Assembly: GCA_019095985.1 (NCBI GenBank) | Contig: CM032663.1 | Span: 18,912,504 to 18,976,503 of the forward strand | Direction: 5' to 3' | DNA length: 64,000 nucleotides | Source of the DNA: Streblospio benedicti | Taxonomy: Eukaryota; Annelida; Polychaeta; Spionida; Spionidae | Part shown: piece after piece, positions 13,301 to 24,659 of the stretch | How positions within the stretch are numbered: the first letter of the stretch is position 1 | Layout of the letters: every line of letters starts with the position of its first letter | The notes under the pieces: model-generated | Databases searched by the model: none | The model's input: the letters and a program-made list of their open reading frames with translations, nothing else | Told to the model about the DNA's origin: nothing | Translations under genes and position numbers: made by a program

Positions 13301-16247
13301 ATCTTATGTGATCTAAAACTCACAGCTGCCATGATGATGTATATTCCCGTTCTGTATGAAACGAATGTAATAAACTCACTGTTGAAATTTCCAGTTATAG
13401 AGTATGTTATTATCCGTACGCTATCGTTAGCTATCGTTAGCTGTCGGTGGTGGTATACTTGTGCGTGCAAGCTACTTTAGCTAGATTAAATGTATAGGAC
13501 CTACCCACAAAAGTTAATTTACCAATTCCAAGACATACTATTGTAAAGAAGTACTGTAATATGATCGCATTCGTCTCTGCTGTGTACTAAATGCAAGTTT
13601 TGTCAGTGCGCTCATTCCACACAACATTCACCACTCGTTTTTTCAGGGGAGCAGTGAATACATAGTTCATTTAACTCAAGCATAAAAGCAGCCACGAAAA
13701 AATATAATCTCACTTATAGTAGCATAACTGTTTAACCAAATGTTTAGCAAAGTAAAGATGACGTATTTGTCACGACCTTTTGAAGCACGTGTATCATATT
13801 CACCAAAAACTAGCAGCACACCCAAGGCTGCGCAAAAGAGCGTTGTCACGGTATTAAGTGTAGAACATGAGGAGACCAAAACATAAAACTCAATACTGAT
13901 TCCGTAAAAGGTAGATTTGTAGACACTTAAAATTCACACTTTTAAAGATAGACCCCTCTTAATGTTGAGTAGGCATCATACAAAACGTCCCCGCAGACTA
14001 AATAAATAAAATTAAGTTATGACATCTATTACAGACAAAGGAAAATATACCCAGCTTCTAGGCAACAGCAGCAGCATCACATGCTTGAAAACGCCCAACA
14101 ATGGATGAAATTGTGATGTTTTCTGTTCTAATGCTGTGTGAGCTACTGTTCGCCATGATGGGATTATGTCACATTGTTACACACACGCGCATTAGTGTGA
14201 CACAGGCGCCTTTCATAAGACATGGCAACTCCACCAATGAACTTGCTCTATTGTCATGTTCTCCCAAAATAGAGCATTGACTCATCCACAATACATGGCT
14301 TGCCATTGCAGCTATTGCTTATATTTTAGAATCAAGTTTAAATTAGTGAATGCTTTTATCTATTTATGCCCATGTAAAGGGCAGTATTTGATGGGTTATG
14401 ATGAACATTTTTCCTCTTTTAAGGATTTGTGACACATTAGAATTTATAGATAATTATAACTTAAAATATCTTTTAAGATAAGCCCTAGAATTTACAGGTT
14501 CTTCGAAATAGAATATGTCCGTTCATTTCAAAAACCTTAGTTTGCATAACTTGGGCCTGAAAATATGGCAAAGTGGCATCAAACGTGTATACACCCTATT
14601 ATGTACACACTATCAATCCGAGTATATAACACTAATACGCCTCAAGAATAATATGTTTACCACTCCCAACATTGCTTGTTTAAACAGTTGAATAGCAAAA
14701 TAAATGTCTGTTTGTGTTGGTATCCCTGTAGTGTTAGTTATAATGCAATAAATGGAATTGAGTACGTGCGAGGACGTCGATCAAACTTTTCAAATACTAG
14801 TATCGCTCAGATCAAAACATGAAATTGAAATTTCAGTTTGGCAATATTGTGTGTTAATGCAATGGATGTTTTGTAAAAGTATTCATAAAAATATGTAGTA
14901 CAACATAACTAAACTCACCTAACTCTGTGTCATTCATCTGATTGGTTGAGGAGAGTTGATGACGTGGTACCGATACAGGCGATACTTCGCCTCCTACGAC
15001 ACAGAACAGAGACCTTAAACATTAGTCATTCTCCTCAGTAATTTCAACTCAACACCCTCATACCCATTCACAAAATCAAACTAAGGATATATGTTCCACC
15101 ACAAAAAATAAGATAAAAGAACGGAGGAAGAGGGGCCCACTATGATAACAAGGTATTTAGTACATGCACTCATTGTTTGTGATATGAATATCTTCTATAT
15201 TGTAATTTTATGCATTTATTTTATGTCTTAATTCAATTATGCGAAGGCGCTTCAATGAGTTCGTCTAATTGAGATGGTATTGTATAAAATATACATATAC
15301 ATTATGTAAAGACATGCAATTTCACATGAGCACATGAATTGTAGTCTGTCCATTATTATGCGTATAAGATTTATTCATGCGGCTTATTTAGGTGGTAAGG
15401 TTGTTTCTAGCTTATAAATGGCGTGTTATAGACTTGTGCGCTCCACACCAACCCCGATGAGGACAGTCAATTACATCAACTGACTTCACAAGACAAAGAA
15501 GCGTACAAAAACCATGCCGGCTCAAAAAAGCTATGTGGAACGCATAGAATTATGTAATATTAAATCACTGTTGATGTGTGATAAATCTAATGGTCACTTA
15601 CCAGCAACTGAGCGGAAAACTGTTTCAGACACACCACCATCATTCCACGTGATGTTGAGGTGGGCCGTGCGCATGCCCGCTGGAACTGAACGTCTCAGTG
15701 CGTGGTAGTCAGACGAGAAGTTGAACCGGGGCAGGAAGTATTCTACGCCGGCAAGTCCTGTGGGAGGTACATGTTTGTTTACCTTAAAAATAACATCCAG
15801 TTGTCTTTTTGGTCTTGAAGATACTGGTGTGTATTACGATTTGATTGTGATAATGAAAAATAATTACACGATTAAGGTTTTAATACTCACCATATCCATA
15901 TATGCTGCATAATATGTAAAAGTACACTGCAAAAGAAGTATAAGAAATATAATATGGTGAATCTCAGTTTACAAATATCATATAAATGACAATTAAGGAC
16001 TCTGGAATGCACAGTTTTATAAGCACATGGTATTCTTTTATTTGAAATGTATGTGCCAGGTTCAAACTAAATTATATAGGTCTTCTTACAAATATGCACT
16101 GGACTCGCAATGCGTGCCCAACACACATACTAATACCGACTTTAAAAAGCTATTAACTGTTAAATGCCACTGTAATAAAATTGTTAACATACCTGTTACG
16201 GTTACGCAAAGCCTTTTCATTGTGGTGTCAGATGTGCCAGGTATTAT
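10374..16247 (-). CDS. IgGFc-binding-domain single-pass membrane protein
   Basis: Six exons are inferred from splice sites and phase: 16193-16247 (ATG at 16218-16220), 15891-15926, 15602-15757, 14919-14993, 11457-11942 and 10374-11335 (stop 10374-10376). All junctions are GT-AG, every intron is phase 1, and the coding lengths sum to 581 codons including stop. The start is supported by a signal-peptide-like run (MKRLCVTVTVYFYILC...). The ectodomain then carries blocks typical of the IgGFc-binding N-terminal domain: GVEYFLP at the start, VPAGM, GVHVTSDSPLALF, and a second half with SWGTTYILL and ALLSMLPIPSVHY. A Ser/Thr/Pro-rich stalk follows (residues about 420-500). Next come a membrane helix (VIAVIVSLTSAIFFVIICIS) and a short basic tail. 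In this family the domain occurs in secreted or surface mucus- and immunity-related proteins; that role here is inference. The intron from 11943 to 14918 is long and shows nothing recognisable. Confidence 0.85.
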
Positions 16248-17208
16248 CTGGAAAATAAATCATATTACTATAAGCAAACCGTGGGTTCTTATTCCAAACC
16301 GTACAAACAGAAATTGACAGACAACGAGCATACCACGTCCAATAAACAGTTTTAAAATACTTGATAATCGTATTATAATACACACAACTATTTGTGACAC
16401 ACATCAGCACTTATAGACTATTAGCACAAAGCCAATTTATGTTAAAATGTGGATAGTTTTCTAAGTATTGCTTTAGTTCATAGTATATTGTATTATCATA
16501 GTGAGTTGACAAAGCAAGCCCGGTAACAGTCAAATAAGTAGCACAAATGTCATTTTTCCACCTGTAGGCTATCTTCTCTTGCAGACGTGGGCACAAACGA
16601 GCTGACATTTCAATACAATATCATTTCTACATTTTTTTAGTATTTCACATCAACAAAACATATGCCAACAACCTATAAGCTATTCACTTGCACTTGTGGT
16701 CGCAACATTAACAGACAGAAGCAATAACTTGTTGAGCAACGTCATATATCATTATATATCAATGCTCTTTGAATTAAAAGCAAAATTCATTGGACAGAGT
16801 CAAATGACATTTTAAAAAGAAGACTTCCGTATTTTCGCGTCAAAACTGGCGTGCCTGCTAGCTTTTGACGGCTCTTTTCTGGAAATAAGACTTCGCCGTC
16901 TGACGCGTGTCATGATCGCGTGCTCTATGTCTGGAGAACATCAGAATTTTGGCGGCCATGACAGTTCATGAATCACATATGTCATGATATGCATAGAAAT
17001 CTAGGTAAATGAACAGCATATTTGATAAGATGCTCATTAATGTTGAGCAGCGGGCTACATCCGTTCAGCGGAGACTGCACGCGTGCATGTAAGAAGCAGG
17101 AGTAGTTTTCCTTATTTTAACCGTTTGGCACTAATCTGTATTAATCTCTCACCTGGCATGTGAGGTGTGAGGCGTATTTGCTATATAGAGATCGATGTGG
17201 AACCGTTC
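16248..17208. other. Upstream region of the IgGFc-like gene
   Basis: Probably contains 5' UTR exon(s) and promoter of the minus-strand gene, since the exon with the ATG is preceded by a good acceptor (TTTTCCAG). No specific promoter element could be fixed. A CpG-richer patch lies at about 16830-16960. Confidence 0.35.
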
Positions 17209-17213
17209 ATACG

Positions 17214-18078
17214 CACGGTGTTCAATCAATCTCCAGTTTTTGTGAGTTATAAGCAGATTTTGTGAGGAAAATGTTTACTTTTGAAATCGGCGGTTTGGAT
17301 TTTCCATTGTAAACGGTCTAAAAAACATTTCTGAGCACAATTTTTGCCGTCCATGCACTATAAGAATACTTCTGGCACATACTGATGCGATTTATTTCAA
17401 CTCACATGGGCTGGTTTCTGCTGCTAAGTCTGCAATACATGACCACCCACTTTCAAAATTGAGGTCATCTGATTGAAAACGATGAATATAGTGGCTGTAA
17501 AGACGTAATTCAGGCAAAATATGAATGAGAATGTATCTCAAACTTGATACAAAAGAGATTACACTAATCCCATGCTTTTTAAAACCACATAACTGGCCAA
17601 AATTACAAAATGATTTTCATCTCCTCACAAAAACTGTTGATTGTACATTTCTGTAGATTTGGAGACTATTTACACAATATAGAAGTTAATGATATAGTTG
17701 CAATGCATAAGGTAGTTTTCAGTCAAGTATAATCTACATGTCTGACCTAACTTAGGGCTTAACAAAGCAATATAAGGCAAAATATCACTCATTTTCGGAT
17801 AGTGGACAGACATGTAGAACGAGGGTCTTCAACTATTGCAGACTTAGCAGCAGAAACCAACCCATCTGAGTGGAAATAAATCGCATCAGTATGTGCCAGA
17901 AGTATTCTTATAGTGCATGGACGGCAAAAATTGTGCTCAGAAATGATTTTTAGCCCGTTTACAGTGGAAAATCCAAACCGCCGATTTCAAAAGTAAACAT
18001 TTTCCTCACAAAAACTCTTGATTTCCTCACAAAATCTGCTTATAACTCACAAAAACTTGAGATTGATTGAACACCGTG
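17214..18078. mobile_element. Fold-back DNA transposon, CACGGTG ends, 5-bp TSD (Transib/RAG-like?)
   Basis: Left inverted repeat 17214-17437 and right inverted repeat 17834-18078 are nearly identical apart from an extra ~20-bp repeat in the right arm. Both ends begin CACGGTGTTCAATCAATCT. The element is flanked by the direct repeat ATACG (17209-17213 and 18079-18083). The word CTCACAAAA recurs in the ends, three times on the right and once more in the interior near 17625, like transposase binding sites. The ~400-bp centre has no coding potential, so it depends on a transposase elsewhere. CAC-starting ends with 5-bp duplications are known for Transib and ProtoRAG elements. CACGGTG differs by one base from the RAG heptamer CACAGTG. 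The superfamily assignment is inference. Confidence 0.85.
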
Positions 18079-18083
18079 ATACG

Positions 18084-20680
18084 GATTCGATGGTGACAAC
18101 TCACCTTGGCTGAGGATTAAAGGAACCCCGCAAATATAAGCACATCAGCGTATATTTATGCTATGCCATATATGGTTGTTCGCATACCAGTACTCAAACA
18201 TGTTACACAAGAAAAAGGTGAGCCGTGACCATTCAAAACTGGCTATTATGGCCAGCAAAAATATAACTGCCGTTGCCATCAATTAAGATTCTGTTCCATT
18301 CAAATGATTTTGTCTCTTGTTATTAGAAATAAAATTGCTGCAAATGCGTGGATATAGACAAAAATAATCAATGATACAATTGTTTGTATACCCGTCCATG
18401 TAAATAATAACTAGTGAAATACATGAAATGCAATTTGAAGTGTGACGCATGATGCTCAGTACTACCAGGTATGGCGTAATTCTGCTATATTACACATGTA
18501 CACCCTTACGGTTTGTTTACATTTGCTAGGTCCTAGCATCGTGTTTGTTGCATAACATTAGAACTCAACCAAAGACCTCGAGCCAACAGCAGCGACCATT
18601 GCAGCATGTGGCAAAAACAACCGTATATAGCATTCATGATCAAACACATAATCAAAAACACACCCAGTGGCGAACACTAACACCACTTTAGGCGGTATGA
18701 AAAATCCGTTTAAGAAAACTGGAGAGTTCACCTGAATAGGCCAAGCAATATTTCATCGCAGCACTTTCTCTAATATCACGTCGCTCATGACATTTAATGC
18801 ATAGCACCACCAATCATACACTTCCACGCATGCGTGTCTCTCAGACTCAATGACAGAGACACGAGGAACATGCGATATTAAAAAGCATTTCAATGTGCTG
18901 GTTAAAAGTCGCAATCCTCGCTCACATTACATTGAATAATGATTTTACACTGCTCCAGGTTATTGGCACCAGTGTCTTGTCATGTTACTATAATTTCAGA
19001 CGGCCGTGGGGACAAACAGCATTTACTCAGGCATTCTGCTCACCACGCACGCACTCTTTCCATCCCCTAACCAGTACGTTTGAATGTGTACGTACCTGGT
19101 AGGAGACGATTGAGCGAAAGGCGCCGGCATACTGATCTCAAATCAAAAGGAGAAAAGCAAAATCAGCAAGAAGAGTAATTGCACAACTTAGTGTTGCTCC
19201 TGTTTTACTGTGCTCCTGTTGGGGCATTTAAATTTGTATTATGACCAACTTTAATTATTTGCAACAAGTAACTATCTTCAATGATGAGCGACATTACTAT
19301 CAGTTATCTTCAATGTTTTGTGTTAATGTTTAATCTACACTAATATTTTCATGCAATAATTTCTGAATAACTTGTGAATAATAAATAAATGATTTATGAA
19401 TTAATCATATACTAGTGTAATTTTGAAATCAAAATAGTCAACTGGATGACCTCTATTTGATTTCCACGTATGAGGCATAATTAGATTTTTTTCTTCACAA
19501 TTATGTGACTGCTCTGTATATGTTCTTGTTTAGAGAAGTGTGTAACGTTGCAGATTGTTTGTCTAGAATAGTACTTATATTATATACTATCCATATTTAC
19601 TGGTATTTAGACACACGTTTGAGTTTTTTCTTTACACTCATGTGACTGTTCTGTATGTTCTTGATAGAGAAGTATGTACTGTTGCAGAATGTTTGTCTAT
19701 GACAGTAATTCCATTATATAGTATGTTCCTTAAATTGTCGAAATTCTTACACAAGTCACTTTAATATAATAGTTTGAGGCTACATAGAGTTGATTTTTAT
19801 TGCTCTACAACAATGTATATGACAAAATGATTTAATCAGCAAGTTGTTTTTGATTAGCTGTATTAAGAGAATGAATTTAACTGGATAGGTAGGTTTGCAT
19901 TACCGTCAAGACTATGGTAGACTTTGTTTAGTATTTATAAAGGCGACTGATAAGGTCTGTATATCGCTTACTAATATGCTACTCGTGTTGTTTGTTTTAC
20001 GACATGGCAGTAACAAAATAAAATGAAATAAAAATCATCCATAATGTAAACCTAACTAAATCCAGCCAATCAAAAACAACGTGCTGATTGATTTACTGAC
20101 AAATGACAAGCAATGGAATTAGTAAACACATTTGAATTATAATTGCATACAACTGTGTTATCTTATTTCAATAATGAGAAGTGATAAAGTATATACTATA
20201 CCACAGCAGGACCATAAGTCAGGACTAAGGCGGAACCCTCAGTCTCCCGGTCTATTTGCCTGCTAGTTACCCTTCTATATGATAGCAGTAATGTGTATTG
20301 TATAGTGTTTGTAAATCATAATTAGTATATATACCTCCACTTCCCTTGACGCTCGGCCCAAGCTTAAATCCATGCTACATATATTTAGGAGAGAAGAAAT
20401 AAACTAATTGTTCACTCACATTGCATGCACTTGGGTCCGGTGCGTAGTACATTCTAATTGAGTAATAAGGAATTCCGTTTGCGTGATTATTACTAAAATC
20501 AATAACTATTACTAAAGATGATGGGTATACTGTTCGCAGATAAGAGACCGAATCCCACAATAAAATGTACTACGTCGCAATAGGGTTAATATGTCACCAA
20601 AACTACATTATCTTCACAGAACATTAAAAATATTATAAGAAAAACTGGTATGTGTGCAAATACGGAAAACCGTAAAAGAT
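18084..20680. other. Intergenic with a two-copy tandem duplication
   Basis: No gene was recognised. An imperfect tandem pair lies at about 19478-19590 and 19617-19725 (shared words ATGTGACTG, CTGTATATGTTC, TTGCAGA.TGTTTGTCTA), offset about 137 bp. The rest is AT-rich without visible structure. Confidence 0.5.
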
Positions 20681-20685
20681 ATAAA

Positions 20686-21430
20686 TTTTACTCTCACTGT
20701 TCTGCCAAGCAAGCTCCTACCACTGTACTGACGGGACTCGAACTCACAACCCTAAGGTTGTGAGATCAAAATGATACCATCACCCCAAGCAGCGGGCTGT
20801 TTAAAGGTTACACGGACGAACCGTTGTCTCTGTAACATCCAGCCTACCTACTTGGTCAGTTATCATCTCAACCCAGAGGTCGTGGGTTCGAATCCCACCC
20901 GAGGACGGAAATTTTTGGTAGGTCTAATGTTCCAGCCATCTTAATGTAGTGATTCTATGAATAACTATATATATATATATTCCCCAAGTTTGCTTGTGAA
21001 TTCAATTCTACTCTCACTGTTCTGCCAAGCAAGCTCCTACGACTGTATTGACATAGCTGAAGAGACATCTTCCATTTTCCTATATCAAGTGGCCCTAACG
21101 GGGCTCGAACTCACGACCCCAAGGTTGTGAGATCCGAATGATACCATCATCCCAAGCAGGGGGCTGTTAAAAGGTTATATGGACGAACCGTTGTCTCTGT
21201 AGCCCCCAGCCTACACACCTGGTCAGTTATCATCTCAACCCAGAGGTCGTGGGTTCGAATCCCACCCGAGGACGAAAATATTTGGTAGGTCTAATGTTCC
21301 AGCCGTGTTAAGGTCTGTGATTCTATGAATAACTGTATATATATTTTCCAAAGTTTACTTGTGAATTCAATTCTACGCTCACTGTTCTGCCAAGCAAGCT
21401 CCTACCACTGTATTGACCTAGCTAAAGACA
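20686..21430. mobile_element. Tandem array of a double-headed tRNA-derived SINE (2.1 units)
   Basis: Units start at about 20686, 21010 and 21376 with the shared words CTCTCACTGTTCTGCCAAGC and AAGCTCCTAC; the third unit is only a start. Each full unit carries two tRNA-like promoters facing outward. One is on the minus strand (B box read as GAGTTCGAGTCCC at about 20734-20747, and its match near 21100-21115). The other is on the plus strand (GTGGGTTCGAATCCCAC at 20882-20898 and 21248-21264). T-arm stems are intact but acceptor stems do not pair, so these are not functional tRNA genes. An AT microsatellite closes each unit. A separate dispersed copy of the left head is at 58386-58555. Confidence 0.75.
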
Positions 21431-24400
21431 TATATACGACCACACTTGTGAAATGCCATATGATATGCGCCGACTCTGTGTAAGTCTATCTATCTAAAAC
21501 ATGCTCACTGCTACGTGCCTGCACAATGCTTTAATTTGCTTGCCTCTAGCTCTGTACGTTACTCATAAGCCTTATAGAAATAAATGCCCTCTTATATTAT
21601 CAAGGGACGCCTTGCGTAATAATCAGTCTATTATGCACACTTTCCAGAGAAACTTCGCTCCCATGGCCACACAACTTATGCATGTAATTATCTAGCAATG
21701 CATTTAACTGGTATGATAGAATTATTATCACACATGTATACGAATGCATTTTTGTTGTTTGTCCAATGTACCAGGAGTCAGCGAGGTCCCAACTCTAAAG
21801 CTATATGCCAATATCATTGTGATGGGCATGGCGTTTGAAGATGCATGCCTTGGCATGCACGGTTTAATGTTTACAACGAAAACATGTATATGTGTACGTT
21901 GAAAAATCTAGAATAAAATCTAGATCTAGAATAATACAAAAATCATTGTATCCATTGGAGAATTTGAAGGGGGAAAATGTTTTCATATAAATACTAGATC
22001 TTAGTCACAGCCGTCATAACAATAAACAGTAGGGGTGATTACTTGACAACACACTCACGCAGATAAGTGTAAGACGCAAACACAACACTTATCGCTCGTC
22101 CCCCCAATAAAAAAAAAACCCATAAAGCTACCCACGTGCGAACGAAGATGGACAGAAGTACGCTCTAGTGTTTTTTCAGCAAAATATAACAGTCATGTAA
22201 ATGTCTGTATTGAGGAAATTTTGTCAATGCCAGGGGAAAATTAATGGAAATTGTTATTACCTCATGAGGCTTTTGTGGCACTGTCTTGTCTGTGGGGGCG
22301 TCTGGTAGTAGTCTGGGGGAAGTCTTTTTTTTATTGAAAATATATGCTGTGGTGGGAAAGAGAAGAGGGTGTAGAGTGTTCTGTATGTAAAATGTGTACA
22401 GTAAAACCTATGGAATCTAGAAAGACCATTGTGGAGATTTGGGACAAGCGACCAAACAGGAGAAACCATGACTTTGTTGCAGTTCATGTGAATAATCATG
22501 TGAATAAAAAAACGGTCAAAAGAAAGGTACCTTTTTGGAAAGACCTTTTAGACAGGGCGTAGGGAGACTTGCACTCTCTTGAGTTACTGGCATGAATGCA
22601 ATGCACCCTTGAATATGGGTATAGTATAGATTATTGAAGGAGAATCGACAACTGATCATACGAACCATGATGGATTCACAGTGGTGGTGATACCGTTCAT
22701 AATGTATGGCCACACAGCTCTTATAGATCTACTGTAAAGTAAGCGCTGTGGATGAATAATGCCTGCGCGTGTCATTATTGTCATGCCATGCATGTGTTCC
22801 GACCGAGCTTTCGTGTTAGGTGACAGAGACAGCAAAAATAGATACATGCATTTTTGGTCACATTCCAAGACTATAATGTAGATATATTATGATGATTTTT
22901 CTAATATGTTTATTTCATTCTGTAACGTTCAGATTCAGCCATATTTTAAACCAAATACTATTTTGACAACGTACTACGTTGACTGATGATGTAGCACTGT
23001 CAATCTTATTTGTCATTGGGGTTGGTTGTAATTGCGACAGCTGCGGACCATCGTTGGTTTTCTGTGGTTTCCTGACTGACACTTTATCCTTTATGTGTGG
23101 AAAATCAAACACTACAAAAACGAATGCGCCATCTCATATACTAGTAAGAGAACCAAAACAAAGCACTAAATACTGTGTTCATTGAAATCAATCTATCAAG
23201 AAACTACACTCATTTCAAATTAAACATAACATCTTAATATTCCAGGGGTTACATAAACAATGATTTATCCCAGCCTGTAAGCAAACCACCGCTACTTGTA
23301 CCCACCTTCTAATAGTAAGACGTAAATCCATCTCGACATTTAAGTCCATAAGCATAGAACCTCTGGTGAATTCTGTGGTTTGCTGTGTATATGTAGGGTT
23401 GAGTAGATGAGTAGACTCACTCGCTGGACAGAGAGCACGTCACCCTTGAGCTTCACAACTATTCGTGTCAAAGCTTCTTTGGTCAAAGTATATGGCGGGG
23501 ATGGTCTGAACTAATTTTGCAGCTAGTGATAATTTGGGTATTGTGGTTGTGTATTATGGTATAATGGAGGGCAAACGCCAAACACTGCCTGCCGGGTCAA
23601 AAGTCGTACATGTTTCATCATCAATATAAGAAGATATTAATTGGCCACGTGGGAATAATACTTGCCTATGGGATGAGCACAAGTCATCGTATACTCATAC
23701 AATTGGTCATTCATTATTCCAATTAAAATAATCTGTCCGCCTACGTGGAACGAATGACCTTCTTTTAAAGAAATTAAAAAGTAAACAGAATCTAAAATAG
23801 ATAAAAATCTAAAATAGATAAACAGACATTTCATCATCAGACTACGTACGAAACGAACACGTTATACAACTTAGTTTCATAGCACGCAGTGGCATAGTAA
23901 AGCTACAATGGCCCCCCAGTCCTCGAGGCAAAGGTGCGGCGCCGAGAGCTGTCCAAACAAGGCAGCTGTCCGCCCTCGAGAGCCTTCGGGCCGTTGTCAG
24001 GGGAACTGACGATATGCACAGGGTTCCGCTGCTACCGGAAACAGCGAAGTATCATTATGGCGCCACCTGGAGAATGGTGGGCACCTGCCTCTCGCAGATC
24101 TGAGCTTTGAAATATGGCTGGGCCTAATGGGAGTATGAGTGAAATTTAAATGAGATATGTGATACATGTTCCTGCCCATTGAAGTCAAATTGACACTATC
24201 CCATTCAAATACAGCGTTGTAGGCGTATTTTTAATGGCATGTTCATTTTCAGTGTACAACTGACGAATATCTTTAAACTGATTGCGCCAATTAATTACAT
24301 CAGGTACCACCAAAATAACCCCGGCTAGTTGAATTATGCATCACAGCTGATTGCACCAATCTATTAAACCTTCCACCTGCCATGGTCACGTGATTAATAG

Positions 24401-24640
24401 AGGGACATGCTAAACTCATTACTGGCCTCACTTCTTTCAGCTTTCTGTATGCAATGGTCATCAATGTAATTCATAGAATGCTGAATTCATCCGTTTTTAT
24501 TACATGTTATTGGCTTTATAAATCACGCTATAATGTTTGAATCACTTAAGTGGTGCTAATATCTTTATGGTAAATATTATGTGCAGAAAAATGAATCCAG
24601 TTTGCAAACTTGATTATTGCCGAAGCTGATTTTTAAAACT
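21431..24640. other. Intergenic, one possible hAT end
   Basis: No gene was recognised. At about 23887 the sequence CAGTGGCATAGTAAAGCTAC followed by GGCCCCCCAG has the look of a hAT transposon terminus, but no partner end was found. A 17-bp word (ATCTAAAATAGATAAA) is directly duplicated near 23790-23820. Confidence 0.4.
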
Positions 24641-24659
24641 TGACGGCAAATAACCTTCA

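Noticed and set aside
13411-13450. Short repeated GCTATCGTTA words as a regulatory array
   Set aside because: Only two to three copies of a short word in an intron; not distinguishable from chance.
20861-20905. Functional tRNA gene on the plus strand
   Set aside because: The T arm is good, but no 7-bp acceptor stem pairs and the same sequence is repeated in a tandem SINE unit.
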